A stretch of DNA of 64,000 bases from a cyanobacterium endosymbiont of Epithemia clementina EcSB (GCF_029919255.1 NZ_CP123991.1:1419110-1483109); one strand, 5' to 3'. Positions 10,836 through 21,627 are shown, numbered from the stretch's first letter. The notes: generated by a model not told the origin, from the sequence alone. Made by a program: numbers and translations.

Positions 10836-11121
10836 TTAAGGGAATGAATCGTGCACTGACTACCTAGCTGATTCTCGTAAGATAGAGCAGGATAAAATAA
10901 AAAAACTTATCAAAGAAGAAAAGAGAATTACACCTTCTGGTTCTTGTATGACATAGTGTTCTGCATGAGGGATAAATTTAAACCTATTGGTCCGTAAATT
11001 ACAAGCTATTAAAAAGACTTTTTCTCCTGAGTCTGGGGAGTCGAGTGAATATAAGCGTTTGGAAGTTACAGGTGGTTCAGCTTATGCTGGAGCTGCTGTA
11101 TACATGAGTAGTCGAACATAG
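10836..11121 (+). pseudogene. Unidentified decayed coding sequence
   Basis: One frame reads DYLADSRKIEQDKIKKLIKE and ITPSGSCMT, then two stops (TAG, TGA). It continues as NLLVRKLQAIKKTFSPESGE and YKRLEVTGGSAYAGAAVYMS, with a stop shortly after. The composition (charged helix, then a Gly/Ala-rich strand) is protein-like rather than random AT-rich translation. I could not place it in a family; phycobiliproteins and phycobilisome linkers were considered and did not match. The adjacent DNA to about 11260 may belong to the same or a neighbouring dead gene. Confidence 0.4.
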
Positions 11122-11838
11122 CTTTATACTCTGTCTAGAAGTTTTAGCTCTTTTATCGAAAGTTGCTCCAATTTTTGTGACTCCAACAAAAAAAGAGCCC
11201 CATGACTAATTTGTATTGACATTAAGCCAATATTGACTCCCTTGGCAGTTGTTCCTTAAGTCTAAATAGATTAAGGTGAAATTCAAAAGGTTTTTACTTT
11301 TGTGTATTAAAATTTTACTTAATCTGTCATGTAGGACTAAATACTTCAAGAGGAAGGAACTAGAAACAGATTTTAACTTTTTAGTTGTTTAAGAGGACTA
11401 ATAATCATTCTACTTTCTTTTTAAAAGAAAGTGGGAGTCATATACATTTTTTTTTACGAGCACAATTATACTTTTTTAGTTATGATAAGAAGTGTTTTTT
11501 TCTTCACAAACTAAACCTTGTGTTATGTTTAAAAATTCTGATATACTTCCTTTCAGTATATAGCTTTCTATCTTCCTCTTTCATATTAACTTTGATTGAG
11601 GTAACACTTCTTTCAATCTGTTAAGTTCTACTATATGGTTGGTTCATTCTTAAGAAGAATTATAGTGATAAAGTCTTATTATTAAGCAATATTCATGCGT
11701 TTCTACCAACTTACTAAGTTTTTAAAGTTTTTGGTATTTTGATATTTTCTCGACTTTTTCTCCTAATTGTTTCTTGTTCTCGATTCTTAACTATCAGTTA
11801 ACTATTCTAAGTTTACTAGCACCGTATATAACAAAACT
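11122..11838. other. Spacer upstream of the M3 oligopeptidase
   Basis: No supported gene. A 79-codon open frame at 11385-11624 is Phe/Leu/Ser-rich, as expected for AT-rich non-coding DNA, and has no recognisable motif. Confidence 0.5.
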
Positions 11839-13914
11839 ATGACCAACACGACTAGAAGAAATAACCCTTTACTCATTGGGGAAGGACTTCCTCCATTTCA
11901 TGAAATTCGGACTGATCAAATAGTTCTGGCTATAACTGAACTAATTGAAAATTTAGATTTCCAATTAACTAACTTAGAAACTAATGTCACTCCCACTTGG
12001 GAAGGATTGGTAGAACCTTTAACAGAAATTGAAGAACGGTTAAGATGGAGTTGGGGAATTGTCGAGCATTTAATGTCAGTTAAAAATAGTCAAGAACTGC
12101 GAAAAGCTTATGAACAATCTCAACCTTATGTTGTTCAATTTACCAACAAAATCAACCAAAGTCAGTTCTTGTATAAGGCATTTAAAGCGCTGCAAAACAG
12201 TGAAGTATGGAATACGTTAGGATCTGCCCAGAAGCGCATTGTTGAGACAGCTATCCGTGAAGCAGAACTCGCTGGGGTAGGCTTAGAAGGAGAAAAACGA
12301 GAACGATTTAATCAAATTCAATTAGAATTGGCAGAACTTTCTACTAAGTTTTCTAATAATGTTTTTGATGCAACCAAAGCATTCAGACTGAAATTAAAAA
12401 CGAAAAAAGAAGTTGATGGTTTACCCGCTAGTTTGCTGAGTTTAGCTGCTCAAACAGCTCGATCTGAAGGGGAAGAAAATGCTACCCCAGAGGCAGGACC
12501 TTGGGTGATTACACTTGATTATCCTAGTTATGTGCCTTTTTTAAAGTATAGTAGTCAACAAGACTTACGAGAAAAAGTTTATAAAGCGTTTTTAACTCGT
12601 GCTTCTAAAGGACATTTGGATAACAATCCCTTAATAGAACAGATTTTAGAATTACGTAAAGAAAAAGCTCAATTATTAGGCTATAATACCTATGCTGAAG
12701 TCAGTTTAGCCCGTAAAATGGCTCCCGATGTAGAAACGGTTGAAAAACTTCTTGAAGAATTACGTCAAGTTAGTTACAAAGCGGCGGTTCAGGACTTAAA
12801 AACTTTAAAAACTTTCGCTAAAACTGATAACTTAAAACATTGGGATATTAGTTTTTGGGCAGAAAAACAAAGAGAAATAAAGTTTAATTTTACTGCTGAA
12901 GAATTGCGTCCTTATTTTCCTTTACCTCAAGTATTAAAGGGATTATTTACTTTAGCACAACGGATTTTTCAGGTCACCATAACTCCTGCTGATGGTCAAG
13001 CCCCTGTATGGCACAAAGAGGTTCGTTATTTCCAGGTTAGAAATGAATTAGGAGAAGCGATTGCCTCCTTTTATCTTGACCCCTATAGTCGTCCACTAGA
13101 AAAACGGGAAGGGGCTTGGATGAATGATTGTATTGGCCGGGCAAAAATTCAAACAGACGGAAGATTTTATACTCGTTTACCTGTTGCTTATCTTATCTGT
13201 AATCAAACCCCTCCTGTGGGGAAAGAACCTAGTTTAATGACCTTTAATGAAGTCACTACTTTGTTCCATGAATTTGGTCACGGACTTCAACATATGTTAA
13301 CTCAAGTAGATTATCCAGGGGCATCAGGAATTAATAATGTTGAATGGGATGCTGTGGAACTACCTAGTCAATTTATGGAAAATTGGTGTTATGATCGCCA
13401 TACTTTATTCAACATAGCTAAACATTATAAAACAGGAGAAACCTTGCCAGAACATTTTTACCAAAAATTAGTGGCTGCACGTAATTATATGAGTGGTTCA
13501 TCCATGTTACGTCAGTTGCACTTTAGTTTTTTGGACTTAGAATTACACTATCGTTATAACCCCAATAAAGAAAAAACTACTTCTCAAGTCCGTGATCGAA
13601 TTTCTCAAAAAACAATGGTAATGAAACCCTTACCAGAAGACTCATTTTTGTGTACTTTTTGTCATATATTTTCAGGAGGCTATGCGGCTGGGTACTACAG
13701 TTATAAATGGGCAGAAGTATTAAGTGCAGACGCTTTTGCTGCTTTTGAAGAAGTAGGTTTGAAAAATGAAAAAGCTATTATAAAAGTAGGTCAAAAATTT
13801 CGGGATACGGTATTAGCGTTGGGAGGAAGCGTTCACCCAATGGAAGTATTTAAAACTTTTCGAGGACGAGAACCTAAAACTGAATCTTTACTAAAACATC
13901 GTGGCTTACTATAG
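11839..13914 (+). CDS. prlC: M3 family oligopeptidase A
   Basis: A cytoplasmic zinc metallopeptidase of the thimet oligopeptidase/oligopeptidase A group that degrades short peptides, including those released by ATP-dependent proteases and cleaved signal peptides. At 691 aa it is full length. The zinc motif HEFGH lies in TLFHEFGHGLQHML at about residues 475-488, and the third ligand region follows as VEWDAVELPSQFMEN. The conserved C-terminal segment FSGGYAAGYYSYKWAEVLSA is also present. The ATG start is followed by MTNTTRRNNPLLIGEGLPPF, typical of cyanobacterial members. It is a lone gene with large empty flanks on both sides, so it has presumably been kept under selection. Confidence 0.95.
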   Translation: MTNTTRRNNPLLIGEGLPPFHEIRTDQIVLAITELIENLDFQLTNLETNVTPTWEGLVEPLTEIEERLRWSWGIVEHLMSVKNSQELRKAYEQSQPYVVQFTNKINQSQFLYKAFKALQNSEVWNTLGSAQKRIVETAIREAELAGVGLEGEKRERFNQIQLELAELSTKFSNNVFDATKAFRLKLKTKKEVDGLPASLLSLAAQTARSEGEENATPEAGPWVITLDYPSYVPFLKYSSQQDLREKVYKAFLTRASKGHLDNNPLIEQILELRKEKAQLLGYNTYAEVSLARKMAPDVETVEKLLEELRQVSYKAAVQDLKTLKTFAKTDNLKHWDISFWAEKQREIKFNFTAEELRPYFPLPQVLKGLFTLAQRIFQVTITPADGQAPVWHKEVRYFQVRNELGEAIASFYLDPYSRPLEKREGAWMNDCIGRAKIQTDGRFYTRLPVAYLICNQTPPVGKEPSLMTFNEVTTLFHEFGHGLQHMLTQVDYPGASGINNVEWDAVELPSQFMENWCYDRHTLFNIAKHYKTGETLPEHFYQKLVAARNYMSGSSMLRQLHFSFLDLELHYRYNPNKEKTTSQVRDRISQKTMVMKPLPEDSFLCTFCHIFSGGYAAGYYSYKWAEVLSADAFAAFEEVGLKNEKAIIKVGQKFRDTVLALGGSVHPMEVFKTFRGREPKTESLLKHRGLL

Positions 13915-13993
13915 TATTTATAGTAGTAAAATTAGTGTTTTATTTATTAAAGTTATTTACCCTCAACTACTTAAAAATCAACAACTATAGACT

Positions 13994-14014
13994 CCAGAGT
14001 TATCCTAACTCTGG
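13994..14014 (+). terminator. Possible terminator downstream of prlC
   Basis: A 9-bp perfect stem CCAGAGTTA/TAACTCTGG with a 3-nt loop lies 80 bases after the prlC stop. What follows is AT-rich but not a clean T-run, so the call is tentative. Confidence 0.4.
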
Positions 14015-14734
14015 GATTAAAAATTATTTCTGAAGTTTGCTGTTTTTAAAACTGAGTCTGATGAAAATTTATGAAGAAAAAGAAAAATATATAGATTTAC
14101 TACAGAAGTAGTATTTACTAAAGCATAGTGCTATGGATATAAAATTTAATTTTAATCTTACTCAAGTATTTTGTGATCTAGATCGCTTCTGTTAAAGATT
14201 TGAACAACATTGTCATTATGTGCTTATATCGACAAATTAACGGCATATTTTAGAGAAGAAATACGCCGTTCTCGTTTGAAAATAAGTGAGACTATGACCT
14301 TAGGGACCAAGCATATGTTGCTCAGTAACTCTTTGATATGAAACTTTTTTTAAAAATACTTCTGTCTTTTATTCTGAATGTTAAGATTAAAAAAATTTAA
14401 ATTTAGTTAAATTTTAAAAATAGCTTTTTTTTACCTGTTTTAGCCAGTAAAAAAAATGGATTTAATAAAATTATTTATCTTACCACTAATAGGTCTATTT
14501 CTATAATTTTAAAAAAAAAAGGAATAGAACATTCCTATTTTTATAGGATAAGGTTTTATTTTGATTATTTAGGCTTAATACTAAAAAGAACAAAAAAAAA
14601 TTAAGTAAAATTTTATATTTTATACTTTCCGGTGAACTCATAGCAGTTTATATTTTCCTTTGTGCTTTTTCTTTCACCTCTGACTGTATTATTTAAACTT
14701 ATCAAGCAGAAGAGTATTTAGAATAGGACCTTGT

Positions 14735-14772
14735 CAACTATAAATAAATTTTTTAAAATTTATTTATAGTTG
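14735..14772. repeat. Perfect 18-bp hairpin
   Basis: Arms 14735-14752 and 14755-14772 are exact complements and almost directly adjoin, so this is essentially one palindrome. Confidence 0.88.
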
Positions 14773-15714
14773 ATTCTATTTAGATAGATTAAAGTAAAGA
14801 CACAAAAAACGTCAGTTTTATTAAAAAATAAATTCATATCCTATATATATTTTTACTAAATTTATATAAATTAACAATAAGACTAATTAATCAAATCAAC
14901 AGCTGGTAGATTGTTTCTAAGTAAATTAAAGTTTTGTTAATTGTCTCTGGAGTTTTTCTAGTCATTACTCGTCACTGTGCTAAGGCAAGTACAGAAAAAT
15001 ATATCACGTTAATTGGAGTGCTGGCTACATCGGGTTCTCTAGCTGTTTTTACTTTTGAACGATGAACAAATAAAGAAGCTTTTCTTACTTATATTACAGA
15101 AGTACTGGTATCATAATTGTGGCTAAAAGCTTGTATCATCATGGATGATTTACCAACTTATAAATTAATAAAAATTAGAGAATTGACAAAATCTTTGGGA
15201 GCAGTAGTTGTGTTTTATCTCCTTATCCTTTTGATTTTAATCTAATTAAAAACTATTGATCAAAAATTAAATGATTTTTACAAATTTAATAATCCTAAAA
15301 TTCTAGAGGACTCAATCAGGCTATCAATGAAGTGATTGATTCAGTAACCGATGAAGACACAATTGGCTAGTTTGCCCACTGCTGTCGTTATGAGCCAATC
15401 AATTAAGGACCTCTACAATAATGAAACTACAAATAGAAAATCAAATTGTAGATAATCAAAGAGTTGAAAATATTTTGCTAAATATCTTCAATATTATCTC
15501 AGATATTGGATTATTAGAAATTGCTATTAGTTCTAGATTATGCAATGTTCTTTTTACTAATATTCCAGTTTCTATTACTCCTACACTCCGAATAGTAAAT
15601 CGTAGGTAACTAACAATTAAAAACTATTAAAGATTAAAGTTAATAAGAGATTAATTTTTAATTAAATAAACGAAATAAAAATTTCAATAGGTTTCTCAAG
15701 AAAATATTTAAATC

Positions 15715-15749
15715 TATTTTTTTGATCTATTAAATAGATCAAAAAAATA
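15715..15749. repeat. Perfect 16-bp hairpin
   Basis: Arms 15715-15730 and 15734-15749 are exact complements with a 3-nt loop, about 60 bases before the dead TPR gene. Confidence 0.85.
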
Positions 15750-15808
15750 ATTGGTTAGTTAACTTATAAACATGATAATTCAAAGGATTTATTGACGAGT
15801 TAAATAAT

Positions 15809-16099
15809 ATGAAAAGTTTATTTTACGAAATTAATATGAATTCTGATAAAACCGATCCTCATTATCAACAGAGATTGAGTTTTTAAAAGTCAGGAAATAA
15901 ACAAACAACCATCGAAAATTACACTTAAGCTTTACATTTGGATTCTACTTATGTTAGGGTTTACCGTCATCAAGGTATTCTTCTAGCAGAGTTAGGACAC
16001 TATAAGTAAACGGAAGTAGATCTACGTCTAGCGACCAAATACTACTTTAAGCAAGACGATATTAACGGTTATTGTAGAGCTATGAATATTAGTAAATAA
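15809..16099 (+). pseudogene. Decayed TPR protein, frame kept, three TAA stops
   Basis: From ATG 15809 to TAA 16097-16099 a single frame of 96 codons is preserved. It contains a tetratricopeptide-type unit: IENYT-stop-ALHLDSTYVRVYRHQG, then ILLAELGHYK-stop-TEVDLRLATKY and FKQDDINGYCRAMNISK. Three internal TAA codons interrupt it. Two sit where TPR proteins of this type usually have glutamine or a similar residue, so they look like CAA to TAA changes. No indel is needed to explain the remnant. Confidence 0.8.
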
Positions 16100-17410
16100 T
16101 TGTTATAGTATTTTTGTTTTTCTCGGAAAAGAGATAATTCTAGACTAATTCTTTGATTTAAATGAACAGTAAATGACAGACGATAATAAAGTAAATTTTC
16201 GAGTTATTAAAATAATTTTTATAGTAAACTTTTCCTTCTTAAATTAACTTTAAAATATAACTAGTAGACTAAAAACAGATGATTGTTTTTCCGTAGTCTG
16301 AGGTAATAAATAGTGTCCAGCACAATTAAATTTTTGTTAAAATAAATTTGTTAGTCATGGACTATTCACAATCTTGTCATAGAAGCTACTTGAAAGCTAC
16401 TTTTCTTTTTTATTCAACAAATATCCGGTTTTAAGAAAAATATCATGTAACGATTAAAGATATAAATACAAAGTTTAATAATTAATTATTAGCTTATTAC
16501 AATTTAAATTGTATAAACAACATGATTGAGTATTTTATGTATAAATTGAGTTGAAATATCTGAATATTTACTTAATTCTAAGAATAGAATTTTAAGATTT
16601 AAACCTATTAAAATTTATCTTAATTGAGATTAAAATATTAAATTATTTTATATAAATGATCAATTAAATATTGGGTATTTTATTGGTATAGGCTACAAGA
16701 AAATATCTATTGTAAGACAGTTTATTATTAAATTAAATCTAAATTAGTATGAATTAAATTAACGGAATAGTTTAACTAACTTAAAAAGTAGATAACATTT
16801 TTAAAAAAATAAAAAATACTTAAAAATAGTGGGATTAAGAATGTAGCTAAAAGGAATAAAGTGAGCTAAAAAATAGAAATAATGCTCAATAATTTAGATT
16901 AAAAATTACAAGTATGGAAAAATAAGACATTAAATTGGTAACTGACAAAATTGCTGTTATCAAAAAACAGAGAAGTTATTATGTAGTGTTTACATTTTTA
17001 TGTAAAATAATTAACGTGGTAATTATAAAAATAATAACAGTTTCAAAAAGAGAGTAAAATAGGTTATTTTCAATATTGAAGATGTTAGTATAGATTTGAA
17101 GTCAATGTAAATCTTTATAAATCATAAAAATTGTAAATAAATCAATGCAATAAACTAAAGTAGCAGTGGATAGATTCTATGCAACTAAACCAGTTAATAT
17201 TCAGTTAAATAATTTTAAAAAAATTTGACTATAAAAGTAAAATTAGACTAGGTGTATAAGACTTTATAGAAAAACCTAGATTAGGTATAGTAATTATTAA
17301 GATTAGCTAATTGGCATTAAAAATATTGTTCACTATACCAAAAAATTGTTAATTAGTTAGGCTGATCATTAAATTGAAGAAATTATTATCTATTTTTACC
17401 GAGTAACAAC

Positions 17411-17455
17411 TTAAGAAAACTTTAATTTTTTATTAAAAAATTAAAGTTTTCTTAA
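17411..17455. repeat. Perfect 20-bp hairpin
   Basis: Arms 17411-17430 and 17436-17455 are exact complements with a 5-nt loop, in empty DNA. Confidence 0.9.
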
Positions 17456-17690
17456 AAAGAGAGCTGATACGTTTAGAAAATCTATCAATTTTTAACTACG
17501 AAGTTTCTTGACTTAGCATTTCAATAGTTTATCTCACATAATAATTGCTTATTTTTGATGACAAAAGATAGTATTTAACTATCTTTTTTTGAAGAAAGTA
17601 TTAGTATGGTGTACTAGAAGTATTCTCATGGCATAAATTAAATTTTTTTTATGAACTCCTCCTGATATTGTAAATTAAAATTTAATCCTT

Positions 17691-17735
17691 TACTATCAAT
17701 ATAATTCAAAGCATCAGTGAATTATATTGATAGTA
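17691..17735. repeat. Perfect 18-bp inverted repeat
   Basis: Arms 17691-17708 and 17718-17735 are exact complements separated by 9 bases. Confidence 0.88.
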
Positions 17736-17957
17736 GTATTTGTTACAAATGTAGTTATTTATCTTTTTTAAAGATGGTGATTAAGTAATTTAGTTATAGG
17801 ATAAATAAACCTAAATAGGTAGATTTTAATAAATGTAGAACATTTTTTAGAAGAGCAATTACTAGATACTAGTTGACTTCAAAAATTAGCTAGCACAATC
17901 AGTGAAGCAAGAATGATGAAAGTTTACTTACATTTTTTTAAACCAAAAACAAGAGCA

Positions 17958-17985
17958 TTAAATTTATGTTTAAACATAAATTTAA
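17958..17985. repeat. Perfect 28-base palindrome
   Basis: Two directly abutting 14-base arms (17958-17971 and 17972-17985) are exact complements with no spacer. Confidence 0.85.
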
Positions 17986-18675
17986 CAGTCAACTAAATTT
18001 TTAATTTAGTAAAAATTATACAAAATATAAAAATTTAAAAAATAAGGAAGAAAGGTAATATAAATTTAACTGTAATTGCTTAAATGTAGAAATGCAAAAT
18101 AATTCTCTTTTTAAAAGTTTGTTTAGACTTACTTAACATATATTCTCAGTGGAGAAGTCTATAGTGGTATTAAATTAATTTTAGAATCCTTAATTCTAGA
18201 ACAGTGAGAGTTCATTACAACGTTGTCCGTATCCAGTTACCTTCTCAGAAATTCCTGAGTGTAAAGTGGCTCTGGAAAAGTCAAAGACTTATTTTACGAC
18301 TACAACCGGGATCTTTTGGGTTGAGTTCTTGGATGTTGCTTCTCAACTCTGCAACTTTTATTAAGGTATTTTTTGTAAAGCAAATCTAGCTGAATCAGCA
18401 AGAACTAAGCTATTAACTATATATAGGTTATTCTCAATCAATTAAGTTTTTCCCAAGTAAACGTCATTTCTCCTTTTCCTTTTCGAGAGAATTATTTTAT
18501 TGCTATTTACCACGAAGTTGTCTGACCACAGGGAAGAAACAGTTAATAGTAAACGGTTTTAAGACTTTAAAATGTTCTAAAACGTAGGGTTATTTATTAT
18601 AATATCTGAAGTATTTTTTTTATGGGTTGACAAATGTCAGTGGATTTAGTTATACTCGTAGACGGTTTGGGAGAT

Positions 18676-18749
18676 GGGACTGTAGTTCAACTGGTTAGAG
18701 CACCGCCCTGTCACGGCGGAAGTTGCGGGTTCGAGCCCCGTCAGTCCCG
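18676..18749 (+). tRNA. tRNA-Asp(GUC)
   Basis: A complete cloverleaf: acceptor GGGACTG/CAGTCCC with discriminator G at 18749, D-arm with AACTGGTTAGA, anticodon stem CCGCC/GGCGG around CTGTCAC (anticodon GTC, aspartate), and T-arm with GGGTTCGAGCCC. CCA is not encoded. It lies isolated in gene-free DNA. Confidence 0.97.
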
Positions 18750-20499
18750 TGTGCACAAAACTAATTTAGATAAAATCTTTAACAAATTAGTTCTTTTTGC
18801 CGCTTGTAGGCACATATTATTGAGGAGTGGGAGTTTTCTCCGCGAACTGCGCAAAAGTATAGCGCAGGCTTTCCTAGCTTGCAGTTAAGACTTTACTGCT
18901 TACATTAGTCTTTTCTCGATAGAAAATGTTGCCATTCATCTGCCCTCGTTTGGATTCTTCACCTAGTCAGTGCTAAGGACTATTTATTAGCTATGATATA
19001 TATACAATGATATATATATCATTTTTAACTATCAGAAAAACTGTTTCGAGCTTCTTAAGATTATTGATTATCTTGCACAACTCAGCTCTAGCCAGTCCCC
19101 ACTAGCTAGAGCTGCGGGGTTCGCCTTTTAATTTTAGCTTGTTTCTGGGGGTTGATTGACCGTTTTAATGTTAGCTTTCCTAATTTTGTCGTTAAGCCGT
19201 TACTCTGCTTTGAGAGTAACGTCAAAAGATTTCGGATACTCGCCTACAATTTGGTGCACTTGGCTTGTTGTATGAGCTGGGGTTTCTAGTGCGGGTGCTA
19301 ACTTCATTGAAGTCTTGATTATCTTAACTAAATAAAATATAAAATCGAACAATATCGTTTTCAAAATGCTTTTCAATACTTTGACTTTTCCAAATTTGTT
19401 TTAATGAATGATCATCCATTTTTTTGTTAATATCTGTCAATTTTAAATAGTATAGTCCGGACGGAGATATCAAGTTAAAGTTTCTGAAAAAATCAGTTTA
19501 AAATAGTTAATTTTTTCAGACAAAATATCTTATTTTTTGTTTATTGAATTTATTTAACTAGAAAAACTTATATCACCAAATATGGCTAATAAATCAATTT
19601 AAGTTGTATTCTTAATAAGTTCTCTAATGACTGTGTCTTAAAAATTTTAACTTAACTTAATACTTTATTTTTTTACTTAATTTTATTGAATAAATAAACA
19701 GGTTAATAACTTTCTTTTAGCCAGAAATGGTTCACATCGTCATGAGTAAATTGATAAATATCTTGGATAGACAATTACAGTCTGAATATTGGTATTCACC
19801 AAAACATACAAGCATAGATATATAAATGATACTCAGCCATTGATTTATTTATAAGAGTTACTATAACTCCCCTCTATTTTATCAGTTTTCTGCTCTTGAT
19901 TTTTAGGATAGCTTTATGTTTTCAAACAGCTTATATTTAAGTTGATCTGTTAATGCGTAATTCCTAGCACATAGGATAGTCAATCGAATTCTATCTTAAA
20001 AACCCAAAACCCTTTTCTAGAAAACGCAGGATGTTTATCTCTTCGTAGTAACATGGCTTTCTATGGTAATAAAACAGATTTACCATTGATTATGTCCGCC
20101 AACTAACTTTATTATCTGATGCTGTACTCCATAGCCTCACAAGGATAGAACATGCCACTGGCTTATTAGTGAATTTTAACTTCGTAGCTATTGGTTCTAG
20201 AAAACCTGACGCTACTCAGACTGTCTTCGTATCCGTTTATTTTGTTCGATTGAACTATCCTACCCTAGTGTCCGAACTTTTAACGATTCTTAGTTAAGGA
20301 GTGGCTTTAGCCTTTATCTTTATTTAGAACCTCTAAGGGGAAATTAATAATAGCTAAATTCGATAAGAAAAACAACCAGGTTTACAATAGTAAATATTAT
20401 TCAGATTTGCTCCTAAAAATTTAATAAATATTCAATAATTTTATTGTAACTTCAACTTCTTGAGGAAAACAAATTGTCTATACCTCTAAGGAGTTACTT
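18750..20499. other. Gene-free stretch between tRNA-Asp and coaE
   Basis: No intact gene. Two stretches look like eroded coding DNA. On the minus strand at about 19150-19330 a frame reads KLAPALETPAHTTSQVHQIV and GEYPKSFDVTLKAE, then a stop, then RLNDKIRKANIKTV. On the plus strand at about 20082-20298 an open frame without a start reads IDYVRQLTLLSDAVLHSLTR and LLVNFNFVAIGSRKPDATQT. I recognise neither. A GC-richer inverted repeat, AGCTCTAGC/GCTAGAGCT, lies at 19085-19113. Confidence 0.45.
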
Positions 20500-20529
20500 T
20501 TACCTAAAAAATCTATTTTTTAGGTAAAA
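20498..20529. repeat. Palindrome covering the coaE stop codon
   Basis: TTTTACCTAAAAAA and its complement TTTTTTAGGTAAAA flank TCTA. The coaE stop codon (20500-20502 on the minus strand) and the last codons lie inside the repeat. It may act as the coaE terminator, as A/T-rich sequence follows. Confidence 0.75.
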
Positions 20530-21105
20530 GTCAACCTGCTGATACAGTACATCTAGAGTCAAAGAATTATCCAAAACGACATCAGCTAAAGCAACTTTTT
20601 TTTCCAAGGAGATTTGACTTTCTATTCTTTTTATAGCCTGTTTCTGAGTCATTTTATTGTTTTTAATTAATCGCTTAATTTGTTGGGAATAAGAACAGCG
20701 GACAACCCAAATTTCTGTTACTAAATTAGTTAGTTTAGCTTCAAATAGTAGAGGAATAGATAAAATTATTATTAAAGATTTTAACTTACTTATTTTTTTC
20801 TCAATTTTTTTTTTAATAAAAGGATGAATTTTACTTTCTAACCACTGTTTTTCTTCTAAGTTATTGAAAATAATATCTCCTAATATCTGACGATTTAATT
20901 GTCCATCAGGTAACTGAATCAATTGGCCATAGCGAGTAAAAATTTCCTGTAATGTAGGAGAATCTGGTTTAACTGCTTCTCTAGCATAAATATCAGCATC
21001 TAAAATAGGAATTTTATAAATCTTATTAATGTAGTTAGAAACCGTAGTTTTTCCAGTGGCAATTCCTCCGGTTAACCCAATAATTCTTTGTAACTTCGTA
21101 CTCAT
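20500..21105 (-). CDS. coaE: Dephospho-CoA kinase
   Basis: Phosphorylates the 3'-OH of dephospho-CoA in the last step of coenzyme A synthesis. The 201-aa protein starts with the P-loop GLTGGIATGKTT at residues 10-21, followed by the family motif DADIYARE, and contains LSIPLLFEAKLTN in the lid/CoA-binding region. The length is normal. The last residues (NRFFR) are encoded inside a palindrome. The ATG at 21105 is the only sensible start. The zinc-ribbon gene starts on the other strand about 115 bases away, so the two are divergent and may share a promoter region. Confidence 0.95.
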   Translation of the reverse strand: MSTKLQRIIGLTGGIATGKTTVSNYINKIYKIPILDADIYAREAVKPDSPTLQEIFTRYGQLIQLPDGQLNRQILGDIIFNNLEEKQWLESKIHPFIKKKIEKKISKLKSLIIILSIPLLFEAKLTNLVTEIWVVRCSYSQQIKRLIKNNKMTQKQAIKRIESQISLEKKVALADVVLDNSLTLDVLYQQVDFYLKNRFFR

Positions 21106-21219
21106 TTTTTATTCCTATCTTTTTAGCAGTTTTAATGTTACAGTCAAGTTTATCTTGTACCCTTCTGGGATAAATCTTAGCTATCCTAGAAAAAAGGAGT
21201 ATTGGTTAAGAAAGAATTT

Positions 21220-21627
21220 ATGAATCTATCAATCTGCCCCAAATGTGGGGGGAATTTAGAAAAAGTTATCTATGAAGAGACCAAAGTGGAACGATGTTAC
21301 CAATGTCGGGGAATTTGGTTTGACTCTTTAGAAGCCGAACAGCTAAAAAATCTTAAAGGTTCTGAGACTATAGACTTAGGAGATTTTCAGGAGGAGAGTC
21401 CATCAGAATCATTACAAAAAAAAGTGAATTGTCCCCGATGTCAAGTTCCAATGCTCAAAATATTTGATTTTGACGAATATCCCCTTTGGTATGAAACTTG
21501 TTTAGAATGCCATGGTCTTTGGTTTGATGCAGGGGAGTTTCAACAATTTAAACAGAATTTTCAGCAGAAAGGATACCTAGCTCGAGCGATGAAAATCCTA
21601 CGTTTTAAAAAAAATGTGTTATCATAA
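21220..21627 (+). CDS. Double TFIIB-type zinc-ribbon protein
   Basis: A small protein with two zinc-ribbon units. The first is CPKCGG...CYQCRGIWFD (about residues 6-35) and the second CPRCQVPML...CLECHGLWFD (about 74-110), both ending in the WFD motif of the zf-TFIIB family. The frame is also open from a TTG at 21202; an AAGGAG at 21194-21199 sits too close to that TTG and rather far from the ATG at 21220, so the start is uncertain. I chose the ATG, giving 135 aa. The role is unknown; such proteins are thought to bind metal and perhaps nucleic acid. It is 109 bases upstream of the cysteine desulfurase on the same strand. Confidence 0.85.
   Translation: MNLSICPKCGGNLEKVIYEETKVERCYQCRGIWFDSLEAEQLKNLKGSETIDLGDFQEESPSESLQKKVNCPRCQVPMLKIFDFDEYPLWYETCLECHGLWFDAGEFQQFKQNFQQKGYLARAMKILRFKKNVLS

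Larger units (their letters stand above)
13915..15808. other. Gene-free, very AT-rich stretch after prlC
   Basis: No intact gene. Between about 14940 and 15610 there are protein-like pieces (for example PTYKLIKIRELTKSLGAVVV near 15150, followed by a hydrophobic run, and a 62-codon frame from 15421). They are broken by stops and frame changes and I cannot identify them; they probably mark one or two dead genes. Two long hairpins and a possible prlC terminator are listed separately. Confidence 0.45.
16100..18675. other. 2.6-kb AT-rich stretch without genes
   Basis: I see no gene. The stretch is very poor in G and C and carries three long hairpins, listed separately. Near 18204-18560 two overlapping frames look slightly protein-like (for example SEIPECKVALEKSKTYFTTT) but have no recognisable family and are interrupted. 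Confidence 0.55.

Noticed and set aside
10836-11121. Phycobiliprotein or phycobilisome linker remnant
   Set aside because: Compared from memory with ApcA, CpcB, CpcC and ApcC patterns; none of their conserved segments is present.
11385-11624. 79-codon open frame upstream of prlC
   Set aside because: Phe/Leu/Ser-rich composition as expected from AT-rich DNA; no motif and no ribosome site.
9000-18000. Possible CRISPR array or MITE family built from the many hairpins
   Set aside because: The hairpins share no sequence, spacing is irregular and no direct repeats or cas-like genes are seen.
18634-18888. 84-codon open frame
   Set aside because: It runs through tRNA-Asp on the same strand and its middle is just the translated tRNA.
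19085-19113. Structured RNA gene (tmRNA, RNase P or SRP RNA) in the GC-richer patch after tRNA-Asp
   Set aside because: None of the conserved sequence blocks of those RNAs is visible; only a short inverted repeat is present.
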